DNA from: CBDCWQ01 sp965223435
GTDB taxonomy: Bacteria; Myxococcota; Kuafuiibacteriia; Kuafuiibacteriales; Kuafuiibacteriaceae
Assembly (NCBI GenBank): GCA_965223435.1
Contig: CBDCWQ010000018.1
Coordinates: forward strand, 310,001-374,000
DNA length: 64,000 nucleotides
Direction: 5' to 3'
In this document: positions 33,797 through 41,045 of the stretch, piece after piece
Numbering within the stretch: the stretch's first letter is position 1
Layout of the letters: each line of letters begins with the position of its first letter
Translations under genes and position numbers: made by a program
Notes under the pieces: generated by a model
What the model was told of the DNA's origin: nothing
What the model saw: only the letters and a program-made list of their open reading frames with translations
The model's database searches: none

Positions 33797-35368
33797 TTAG
33801 GTGTGGTTTTCGGTGTACCCTTCGTTGATATAGCGGTCGAAGAGGTTGAGTTTGCGCTCGAGCTCCATCCGCTCTTTCGACGTTTCTGGCTGTTCCGAAA
33901 TCCGACCGTAGGGGTCGTGAACCGCATGGAAAATCGCCCCGGCGACGCCCAGCATGCGTGACTTGAAGGGGTCTTCTCCGGCCGGGCGGTCTAAGGCAGC
34001 GTCCAACGCCTTACCGTAGGCATGGGACGCCAGAATCTTGGCAATTTTGGCTGCCGTGCCACCCGCTGGAGTCAGGCTCGACAGAACGTTACCCATCACG
34101 CCGAGAATCGCTTTCGCGTGTCCCTCGCCCGGAGCGTGGGCTTTCAGTGCGTCCATCGTCGTCCGAACCACGACACCCATTCGTCGGGCGTGCTTTTCAA
34201 TATCAGCCTGGCTGCCTCCCTTCAGGGCCTTGGCCGCAGCTTGTGCGGTGTACTTCACCAACTTTCGTGCTGTCTTGCGGCCGCGGCGTCCACCGGATTC
34301 GACCATGGTGTTCATGACACTCTTAAATTGCTGGCGCCGACCTTTGCTCGACATCATAAAGTCGACCAGCTTGGGGTCGTCCATAATATGGGCCATGGCT
34401 TGTGCCTGCGCTCCACGGGCCTCTTGGTACGCAATGGTATTGTGCTTCTTGAGTTTCTTGTATCGTCCCTCCAGTGTTTTCAGAAGGTCCGCTTTGACGA
34501 TGTTTGCGCCAGGAATCTTTGATGATTTGAGTTGGTCGAAAACGGCATACGCGCCTCCGCTCAGGTTGGTTCGCATGCCGAATTTCTTGAACTGCTCAAG
34601 CTCCTTCTTGTATGCCTTGGTATCGGTGTCCGCCAGTCGCGCCATGTTTTTAACATAGGCCCTCGGGTCGGCCTCAAGCTCAACAAGCCATGCCGCGCCT
34701 TCGATATTGAGGTTCTTGACGTTCTCCCGTTTGGCGACGTGGCTTGCGATGGCCGTCTGAACGGCCTCTTTCCCGGGCCCCTTGAGTTTTGCAGCGGCCT
34801 TGGTCAGCGCAAGGTCGTTTCGGTTCCACGAGTGACCCGACATCAAAGATCCGAGCGCGGCCGACGCTTTGGCGCCTGCCATCGGGGAGGCGTTGGTAAT
34901 GTCCTGGAGCACGCTGGGGAGCAGGTGAGGCCGCCGGTCGTAAATTTTGCCGATGGCCCGATGGGCATTTGACAGGTCGGTGAAGCCGCCCTCTTTGATC
35001 ACGTTGGCCAAAGCGTGGGTGGCCTTTTGGTAAGAGGGCGGATGTTGCTCTTTCAGCGCAAGCATCATGTTCCAGTATTCAACGGGGCTTCTTTTAAGGG
35101 CTGCTGCGCTCTCTTTTGTGAGAGACGCTTCGTCTGTTTTTTGAATCCACGAAGCAATTTCGCCAACTTTGGTGTCGCCACCGGCTGCCTCCTTGGGCTG
35201 ATTTGCGTACGCAGTGCGCACGCCAGCGCGCTCAAAAGTGTCCTTCTCCCGTTCGATGCTGGGGCCTGATTTTTTGGGGGTCTCCTTTTTGGCCTCGGTC
35301 GCTTTGGGGGCGGCGTTTGAGCTTGGAGTGGGTGCAATGTATGGTTTGGTTGCGGCTACAGATGGCAT
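33797..35368 (-). CDS. orphan helical protein, 523 aa, unknown function
   Basis: Strong translation start: AAAAAGGAG precedes the ATG by about 6 nt. The N-terminal 60 residues are disordered and Ala/Pro/Lys-rich (MPSVAATKPYIAPTPSSNA, then KETPKKSGPSIEREKDTFE). The rest is almost entirely alpha-helical, with repeated Ala-rich amphipathic helices (for example AAAKLKGPGKEAVQTAIASH and RKTARKLVKYTAQAAAK). A Gly/Ala-rich segment SSLTPAGGTAAKIAKILAS sits near the C-terminus. No Sec signal peptide, transmembrane helix or catalytic motif is evident. The disordered N-terminus followed by helices recalls secreted effectors, but that is speculation. It is divergent from the DUF899 gene. Confidence 0.65.
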   Translation of the reverse strand: MPSVAATKPYIAPTPSSNAAPKATEAKKETPKKSGPSIEREKDTFERAGVRTAYANQPKEAAGGDTKVGEIASWIQKTDEASLTKESAAALKRSPVEYWNMMLALKEQHPPSYQKATHALANVIKEGGFTDLSNAHRAIGKIYDRRPHLLPSVLQDITNASPMAGAKASAALGSLMSGHSWNRNDLALTKAAAKLKGPGKEAVQTAIASHVAKRENVKNLNIEGAAWLVELEADPRAYVKNMARLADTDTKAYKKELEQFKKFGMRTNLSGGAYAVFDQLKSSKIPGANIVKADLLKTLEGRYKKLKKHNTIAYQEARGAQAQAMAHIMDDPKLVDFMMSSKGRRQQFKSVMNTMVESGGRRGRKTARKLVKYTAQAAAKALKGGSQADIEKHARRMGVVVRTTMDALKAHAPGEGHAKAILGVMGNVLSSLTPAGGTAAKIAKILASHAYGKALDAALDRPAGEDPFKSRMLGVAGAIFHAVHDPYGRISEQPETSKERMELERKLNLFDRYINEGYTENHT

Positions 35369-35579
35369 GATGACTCCTTTTTGGGTGTTGGCTCGTTCAC
35401 CAAAGCAATCGTGATGCCATGAGCAAGCATTGATAAAAATACGTATAGTTTCGATGACTTGTATGAATCTCAGGCGATGATCGCAACCTTCTTCTCAACG
35501 TTACACCCATGCGAAGCAGCGTTACTCTGGGTTGCCACCCAGAACCCGATTGGATACCCGAACCCCGGAGGTAAGGGGA

Positions 35580-36260
35580 ATGACCGCGTTGCACGAACGT
35601 CGCTTTTTTCAAGAAAGTGAAGCCTATCGGAAAGCCAGAAACGAATTGCTGAAACAAGAGCTTGAACTCGATCGGAAGATCAACGAGCTAGGCCAGCTTC
35701 GGAAGGCGCTTCCGCTCGGAGGCAAAATCAAAGAGGACTATCTGTTTGAAGGACTGGAGGACGGACAAGCCAAGTCGAGGCGGATGTCGGATCTGTTCCG
35801 ACCCGGAAAAGACACTCTCCTGATCTACAGCTTCATGTATGGCGGCAAACAAGAACGGCCGTGCCCAGCATGCACATCTTTGATCGACGGTTTTAATGGC
35901 ACGGCCCAACACATCCTTGATCGAATCAACCTCGTGGTTGCTGCGAAGGCCCCAATCGCCCAGTTCACTGCTTTTGCTGAGGGCCGGTCTTGGTCTAAAA
36001 TCACGCTATTGTCTTCCGAGAAGACCACCTACAATCTAGATTATTTCGCCGAGACCCCCGAGGGTGTACAATTGCCCGCAATTAACGTTTACACCAGAAA
36101 AGATGGTTCGATTCATCATTTCTACAATGCCGAAATGCTGTACGTCAAACGTTCGGGCCACCCGAGGCACGCGGATCGAATGTGGCCGATTTGGAACATT
36201 CTTGACATCACCCCAGAAGGCCGAGGAACGGACTGGCACCCAAAGCTTGACTACGCGTAA
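35580..36260 (+). CDS. DUF899 family thioredoxin-like protein
   Basis: A 226-residue DUF899 protein: ESEAYRKARNELLKQE, LRKALPLGGKIKEDYLF, DTLLIYSFMYGG and the CPACTSLIDGFNG motif (Cys95 and Cys98), ending MWPIWNILDITPEGRGTDWHP. The family has a thioredoxin-like fold with unknown substrate. GGAGG lies 8-9 nt before the ATG at 35580, which supports this start over the upstream extension at 35532. It is probably monocistronic: a divergent gene lies upstream and an insertion element immediately downstream. Confidence 0.88.
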   Translation: MTALHERRFFQESEAYRKARNELLKQELELDRKINELGQLRKALPLGGKIKEDYLFEGLEDGQAKSRRMSDLFRPGKDTLLIYSFMYGGKQERPCPACTSLIDGFNGTAQHILDRINLVVAAKAPIAQFTAFAEGRSWSKITLLSSEKTTYNLDYFAETPEGVQLPAINVYTRKDGSIHHFYNAEMLYVKRSGHPRHADRMWPIWNILDITPEGRGTDWHPKLDYA

Positions 36261-36313
36261 GCGCTTGAGTGCCTACGACTTGGTCTTCGTCTGGTGGTCA
36301 CGTCCAGTCAAGA

Positions 36314-37777
36314 GGTGTACGAGTCTAATCACGCCATCGAGTTTCAGTTCCGGCTGGCCGATTACGCTTGAAGCACTCGACGCGGGAGCTCCCCCCGCTG
36401 CGAGCCTTTGAGGGGCTCGCGGGCACGGGCTCCGCTTGAGGCGGCCAGCCTTATCTTCAGCCATTCACGACTTCGGGCAGCTGTGCCATCTCTCCTTTCT
36501 CGAGACCGTCTTGGACGGCGGTTGCCTCCATCGTCAGGTATCGCCGAGTGACGATCCATTCGTCGTTCTGCTCCGCGAGAACTGCACCGACCAGGCGGGT
36601 CACAGCCTCTCGATTCGGAAAAATGCCGACGACGTCAGTCCGGCGTCGAATTTCCTTGTTGAGTTTCTCCTGGGGATTGTTCGAGCGTATCTGTCGCCAA
36701 TGTTGTTTCGGAAAGGCTGTGAAAGCCAGAATATCAGGGCCGGCTTCCGCGAGCATCTGGGCGGCCTTTTCAAATTTGATCTCGAGCTGCTCAACGACAC
36801 GGGTAAACTGAGCATGGACAGCGTCAGCATCGGGTTGTTCGAAGATCGAACGAACCAGCGTGGCGACCATGCTTTGTGCAGATTTCGGGACCCGGGCCAG
36901 GAGATTTCTCATGAAGTGGGTTCGGCATCGCTGCCAGCTCGCCCCTAGGAGGACCGAAGCGATGGCGTCCTTGAGACCGGCGTGGGCATCGGAGATCACA
37001 AGTTCAACCCCGGACAGCCCACGGGCCACGAGGCCACGAAGAAACGCCGTCCAGTTCGGCCCATCTTCACTGGTGACGACGTCCAGGCCCATAATTTCTC
37101 GCCGCCCATCCGCCGTGACCCCCGTAGCCACCAGGGTGGCCACGTTGACCACGCGACCGCCATCCCGACAACGCTGAGTCAAAGCATCCATCCAGACATA
37201 CCGGTAGGGACCATCAGAAAGAGGACGATTGCGAAAACTTTCGACGAGCTCGTCCAGTTCATCCGCTAGAACCGAGACCTGAGACTTCGAGATACCCGAA
37301 AGTCCTATCGTTTTCACCAAACCATCGACTCGACGCGTCGATACCCCCCGGACGTAGCATTCGACAATGACCTGGGTGAGAGCTCGCTCTGAGCGGCGGC
37401 GTGGTTCAAGAAGCCACTCCGGAAAATAGCTTCCCTGGCGCAACTTGGGAACCGACAGAGAAATGGTCCCCGCCCGCGTATCCCAGTCCCTTTCCCGGTA
37501 GCCGTTTCGCTGATTGACGCGCTCAGAACTACGTTGGCCCCACTCGGCCCCGCAGACCTCGTCGGCCTCGGCACTCATGAGAGCGTTCGCCACTGCTCTG
37601 AGCATCTCCTGGGGCAAATCCACCTCGCCTTTCTCCACGAGCTTGCGTAATGCCATCAAACCGTTCATGTTCTTGTCGACCATCGTGTCCCTCCTTTGTT
37701 GATCGAGTTCTGCTAAACCCAATCTTTAAAGGATGGCGTGATGGTCGCCCACTTTCTTGATAGGACGCTCGTACACC
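36314..37777 (-). mobile_element. IS256-family insertion sequence
   Basis: About 1.46 kb around a mutator-type transposase. The tips GGTGTACGAG at 36314-36323 and CTCGTACACC at 37768-37777 are inverted complements; ATCACGCCATC occurs inside the left end and its complement inside the right end, which supports these as the terminal regions. I see no clear 8-9 bp target duplication, so the exact ends are approximate. The element separates the DUF899 gene from a decayed gene and TIGR04255 module B. Confidence 0.7.
36457..37683 (-). CDS. IS256-family (mutator type) transposase
   Basis: DDE transposase of 408 residues with Transposase_mut features: ERVNQRNGYRERDWDTRAG, LSVPKLRQGSYFPEWLL, YVRGVSTRRVDGLVK, WMDALTQ (first Asp), LVISDAHAGLKDAI (second Asp), WQRCRTHFMRNLLARVPKS and NNPQEKLNKEIRRRTDVVGIF (catalytic Glu). 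ATG 37683 is chosen because AGGAGGG lies 6 nt upstream; the frame extends to 37722. The frame is intact and all three catalytic residues are visible, so it may still be active. Confidence 0.92.
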   Translation of the reverse strand: MVDKNMNGLMALRKLVEKGEVDLPQEMLRAVANALMSAEADEVCGAEWGQRSSERVNQRNGYRERDWDTRAGTISLSVPKLRQGSYFPEWLLEPRRRSERALTQVIVECYVRGVSTRRVDGLVKTIGLSGISKSQVSVLADELDELVESFRNRPLSDGPYRYVWMDALTQRCRDGGRVVNVATLVATGVTADGRREIMGLDVVTSEDGPNWTAFLRGLVARGLSGVELVISDAHAGLKDAIASVLLGASWQRCRTHFMRNLLARVPKSAQSMVATLVRSIFEQPDADAVHAQFTRVVEQLEIKFEKAAQMLAEAGPDILAFTAFPKQHWRQIRSNNPQEKLNKEIRRRTDVVGIFPNREAVTRLVGAVLAEQNDEWIVTRRYLTMEATAVQDGLEKGEMAQLPEVVNG

Positions 37778-37815
37778 ACTACGGTGGACACTACTCGTCT
37801 GGTCCCCATCAGTTG

Positions 37816-38456
37816 TTACGGGTATTCGAGTAGAGCTTCAGCGCACCGCTGTACGCGGGGCATGTCTCCAAGGAGGTTGAGGTACTCAGGCACCGGGAGC
37901 CTCGCAAGGACATGAACCTTTCCCGATGGCTCAACCCAGCTTTCGGTAACACTTGCTTGCTTGGCAGCGTATTTTCGAGTGTTACGCATCCGATCCAAGT
38001 CATGAGTAGTGGCACTCGGACATCCTGCTTGCGGTCTCAGGTTTGATTGAAAGGACCGGATGACCCCCTCCATTTCGTTCCGCGCCTTCCGCTTCGCTGC
38101 TCGACGACAAATGCCGTCACCTATCGCCACAAAGTACTGGCCCCTTAGGTGCAAACCAGAACCCTGATGAAGTCCGCTTGTCGCTTTGCGCGTTACCGTA
38201 GTTTTTTTGTCCCGGCGTCGCCCGTGTCCAGCCCAATTCCCCGGAGCTCAAAGAGGTACTGAAGCCGCGCCACAAGCTCTTTCGTGGCGGAGAACAAGTA
38301 GAGGTCACCGACCTCAATCTCGTTGTTGACATACAAGGCGCATGTGCATGGGCTGGATTCCTTCTGTGCCTTGCGACGACAACCCTCCAGTGAGGCATGG
38401 CGTGTCCCCGCAACCGGGTATCGTCGTCTGCCGCCGTACTCACACTTAACAACCGC
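37816..38456 (-). pseudogene. decayed gene, possible LPP20/LpoB-like fragment
   Basis: Two minus-strand frames join into one protein-like sequence. The first piece reads KAQKESSPCTCALYVNNEIE, then TKELVARLQYLFELRGIGLD. It stops just after an A7 run (T7 on the plus strand, 38202-38208). The second continues QYFVAIGDGICRRAAKRKAR, then RKYAAKQASVTESWVEPSGK, ending LLEYP. The AIGDG plus alanine-rich helix and the ESWV..G.V.VLARL pattern resembles LPP20-type lipoproteins, but no start codon or signal peptide remains. A one-base change in the A-run would restore the frame. The remaining DNA between 37778 and 38547 holds no other supported gene. Confidence 0.45.
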
Positions 38457-38547
38457 CTAGATCGGATTGCTGTTGCCTCACTCAAGGTGAAGCCCTATAG
38501 TAGGAATAAAGTGACGTTTGTTGTGTTTAAGGGCTATCAGAAAACCA

Positions 38548-39333
38548 ATGCCAATCCCTCCATCTAAGCGAGTCATCTATAAGAAGGCGGCGCTGGACAA
38601 CGTCATCTGCCAGCTCCGTTTTCCGCCAGTACTTCGGATCGGGTCGGAGCCGCCCGTAAAATTCCAGGATAGTATACGAAAGCAGTTTCCGCACTACGAA
38701 GAACGAGTGCGCAGCCTGAAAGCGCAGCTTCCTCCCGAAATCGCCTCGGTCCTACCAGCCGTTCCCGGAGAAGGTGCCCCTCGTGCGCACGACTTCTTGT
38801 CTGGGGATCGTACATGGCAGGTTTCGCTAACACGAGACTTTCTTGCGCTTACCACGAGTGCGTACACTCAATGGGAGGATTTCAAACAGCAGCTAGATGC
38901 CCCCATGGCGGCGCTTCAAGAATGCTACGAACCTTCATTTTATGTCCGAATCGGGTTACGATACCGCGACGTCGTTGTGAGATCGAAGCTAGGCCTCCGA
39001 GAACGACCCTGGTCAACGCTCCTGCGGCCTCACATTGCAGGGGAGCTAGCCGAGTCCGCTCGAATCCAGGACGAGGTTGTGGAGGCGAAGCGGGAATTGC
39101 TGATTCGCTTGCAGAAAGACACTGATGTGAAGCTACGCCACGGACTAGCCCTCATCGAAGGTACAGATGAGCACTGCTATGTTATCGACGCTGACTATTT
39201 TACCAACACCCAAACGGAGACCAGGAATGCAACTCAGGTCCTTAACGAACTCAATAGCTATGCGGGACGACTTTTTAGATGGTGTATCACGGACGAATTA
39301 CACAACGCCATGGTTCCCCAACCAGTCGAGTGA
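38548..39333 (+). CDS. TIGR04255 family protein (module B, gene 1)
   Basis: A 261-residue protein from ATG 38548 (MPIPPSKRVIYKKAALDNVICQ). N-terminal strand LDNVICQLRFPPVLRI corresponds to the family's VVExxLGVQF region. SVLPAV-type sequence, WQVSLTRDFLALTTSAYTQW and the C-terminal helix ATQVLNELNSYAGRLFRWCI follow. It is the second TIGR04255 protein in the window but clearly diverged from the one at 19185. The next frame overlaps its 3' end by 74 nt, suggesting coupling. Function unknown in the family. Confidence 0.78.
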   Translation: MPIPPSKRVIYKKAALDNVICQLRFPPVLRIGSEPPVKFQDSIRKQFPHYEERVRSLKAQLPPEIASVLPAVPGEGAPRAHDFLSGDRTWQVSLTRDFLALTTSAYTQWEDFKQQLDAPMAALQECYEPSFYVRIGLRYRDVVVRSKLGLRERPWSTLLRPHIAGELAESARIQDEVVEAKRELLIRLQKDTDVKLRHGLALIEGTDEHCYVIDADYFTNTQTETRNATQVLNELNSYAGRLFRWCITDELHNAMVPQPVE

Positions 39334-39661
39334 AACCGAGACGTCCGCGAACGGTGACGAAACACTTGTGCTTCACTGGACTATGCCCGATACGGGCACG
39401 CAGCTCCAATTTTCCGCCACCTTCGGTGAGCAGCAGATACCTCAGGCGGTCCTTGTGCGTATGCTTTGTCATGTGGCGTTAACCCAAATACCAGATCGAG
39501 GCCTAGGCGAACTGCTAGATGAGCTTAAGCAGATCCGAGACTTCTACTGTGACGACATGAGCCATCAGCCCAAGCAGCTTCAAACAATGACCACTAGTAC
39601 CGTGGAGGCGGCTGAAGGCAGAACTTTCGAACGCGAACCGTTTTCGATCTTTGAGGAGTAA
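39260..39661 (+). CDS. hypothetical protein (module B, gene 2)
   Basis: About 133 residues from ATG 39260 (MRDDFLDGVSRTNYTTPWFPN), overlapping the TIGR04255 gene. The middle is beta-rich (ETLVLHWTMPDTGTQLQFSA) and the C-terminus helical (GLGELLDELKQIRDFY), ending RTFEREPFSIFEE. No homology recognised, and it is not evidently similar to gene 2 of module A apart from size, position and an acidic, soluble character. Only 3 bp separate it from gene 3. Confidence 0.6.
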   Translation: MRDDFLDGVSRTNYTTPWFPNQSSETETSANGDETLVLHWTMPDTGTQLQFSATFGEQQIPQAVLVRMLCHVALTQIPDRGLGELLDELKQIRDFYCDDMSHQPKQLQTMTTSTVEAAEGRTFEREPFSIFEE

Positions 39662-39664
39662 CTG

Positions 39665-40270
39665 GTGGATGAAGCGTACGTCGCCGCTGCCCAAGACAAG
39701 GCGTTATGCCAGGGAGACATACTGACCGGGGTGGCTGAATACCACGTCAACGTCGAATCGTTTGTAGGTGGCAGGGGTCTGAAGCTTGATAAACGAGTCC
39801 ATCCATATGCGATTGTAGCGGCTCAAGACTGTGACTTGGACCAAGACTACAGGTCACGGCACGAACTAGCATCAGTAGGAGACCTCCCCGAGAAAAAGCG
39901 AAAGGAGCACGAGCTCCGAAAGCTGTCGGGGGTTCTTCTCCTTCAGGCCGTTGCTGCGGAGGAACTACGATACAACGGCGTGGTAAACAGATCCATCTGG
40001 GATGGAATCAAAAAAAATAGTAATAGAAGATACCAATTTATGGCCGTTATTCCGAGCAGCGCTGATCTTCGATCGGAGGGTCTTCCGGAACTGGTCATAG
40101 ACTTCAAACGGTACTTCACGGTGCCCACCGATGAGCTTTACGCACAGCTTGCCGATAGCGAGTGTCAAAAACGCACGAGTCTTCGAGCGCCGTACCCGCA
40201 ACACCTAAGTCATCGATTTACTTCCTATTTGGGCCGCGTCGGCCTCCCATCGGACTATCAGTCAGAATAA
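39665..40270 (+). CDS. hypothetical protein (module B, gene 3)
   Basis: A 201-residue soluble protein from GTG 39665, directly after gene 2. It has LCQGDILTGVAEYHVN, then PYAIVAAQDCDLDQDYRSRH and KLSGVLLLQAVAAEELRYNG, and later PELVIDFKRYFTVPTDELYA. The GDIL ... AQDCDL pattern recurs in unnamed bacterial proteins that accompany TIGR04255-like genes, as far as I recall, but no function is established. The Cys-Asp-Leu-Asp-Gln-Asp cluster is the most likely functional site. Confidence 0.65.
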   Translation: MDEAYVAAAQDKALCQGDILTGVAEYHVNVESFVGGRGLKLDKRVHPYAIVAAQDCDLDQDYRSRHELASVGDLPEKKRKEHELRKLSGVLLLQAVAAEELRYNGVVNRSIWDGIKKNSNRRYQFMAVIPSSADLRSEGLPELVIDFKRYFTVPTDELYAQLADSECQKRTSLRAPYPQHLSHRFTSYLGRVGLPSDYQSE

Positions 40271-40358
40271 CGTAGCTTTCCGGCCGGGGCCGGTAGAAAC
40301 CGACCCAGATATTTGATACTTGAACATCTCCCCGGGGGGCCAGCGGCTCCACGCAACT

Positions 40359-41045
40359 TTAGCGTCTATAGGCTTCGTCTTGGTCCAGTTTGAGTTTCTC
40401 TTTTGAGAACCCGAACCAATAGGTCACTTCTACACCCGCAAAGACGGCTCCGGTGACGATCTCGTCGTCGGGGAGTATCTGAGCGTCTACGAAGAAGGAG
40501 ACCGCGAATCCACCGCTGCCGTCGCCTTGGTCATAGAAGGGGAAGAGATCGTAGTTTGCGCCCAAGGAGAATAGGGCGCTCAGAGCGCCGTCGGGGTCAT
40601 CATCGAGGCGGTCTACTTCTTTTCGGCGCTTGATGGAAATTCCGCCGATACCGGCACCGACGTGTACCGAAAAAGGTTTTGTCTGGAAGGGGATGAACTG
40701 GACATCAATCATCAGACCGCCGAACCGACTTTCCCAGACTTCATTGGTTCCGGAACCAGATGTGAGGCTCAGGCCAAAGCCGATCCAATCGGTGGCGACT
40801 TCGCCGAGCCTGAGTGTGATGCTTTGGCCCATCATGCCGCCGATGCTTTCGCTGTCATCGGCGGATGTGCCCATCGGTCCTAAGCGGAGGCCCCCGCCCA
40901 AAAAGTAGCCCTGCCTTGGGCCTGGTTCGAAGAGCTCTTGGGCAAACGCCCCTCGGCCGTAGATCAAACACGCGAGGATGACGAAACACGCGATGGTTGT
41001 TGTCCGGGTTGTGACGACTCGGTATCGGGAGCGTGTGATGTTCAT
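40359..41045 (-). CDS. predicted outer-membrane beta-barrel protein
   Basis: The last gene of the TonB operon; 228 residues from ATG 41045, whose ATGA overlaps the receptor stop. A signal peptide (TTIACFVILACLIYGRGAFAQE) is followed by alternating strands with aromatic ends (GYFLGGGLRLGPMG, IGFGLSLTSGSG, FSVHVGAGIGGISIKRR, AVFAGVEVTYWFGFSKE), typical of a small eight- or ten-stranded barrel. An upstream in-frame extension to 41204 is rejected because it lies inside the receptor gene. Substrate and role unknown; probably a partner of the receptor. Confidence 0.78.
   Translation of the reverse strand: MNITRSRYRVVTTRTTTIACFVILACLIYGRGAFAQELFEPGPRQGYFLGGGLRLGPMGTSADDSESIGGMMGQSITLRLGEVATDWIGFGLSLTSGSGTNEVWESRFGGLMIDVQFIPFQTKPFSVHVGAGIGGISIKRRKEVDRLDDDPDGALSALFSLGANYDLFPFYDQGDGSGGFAVSFFVDAQILPDDEIVTGAVFAGVEVTYWFGFSKEKLKLDQDEAYRR

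Noticed and set aside
33097..33927. Long minus-strand frame with Ser-Arg and Trp-Thr repeats across the four-helix-bundle element
   Set aside because: The dipeptide repeats come from reading the CCTGGA hexamer arrays in the wrong strand; the plus-strand frame encodes a recognised family.
36301..37790. 8-9 bp target duplication of the IS256-family element
   Set aside because: The flanks AGTCAAGA and ACTACGGT do not match, so no duplication is claimed.
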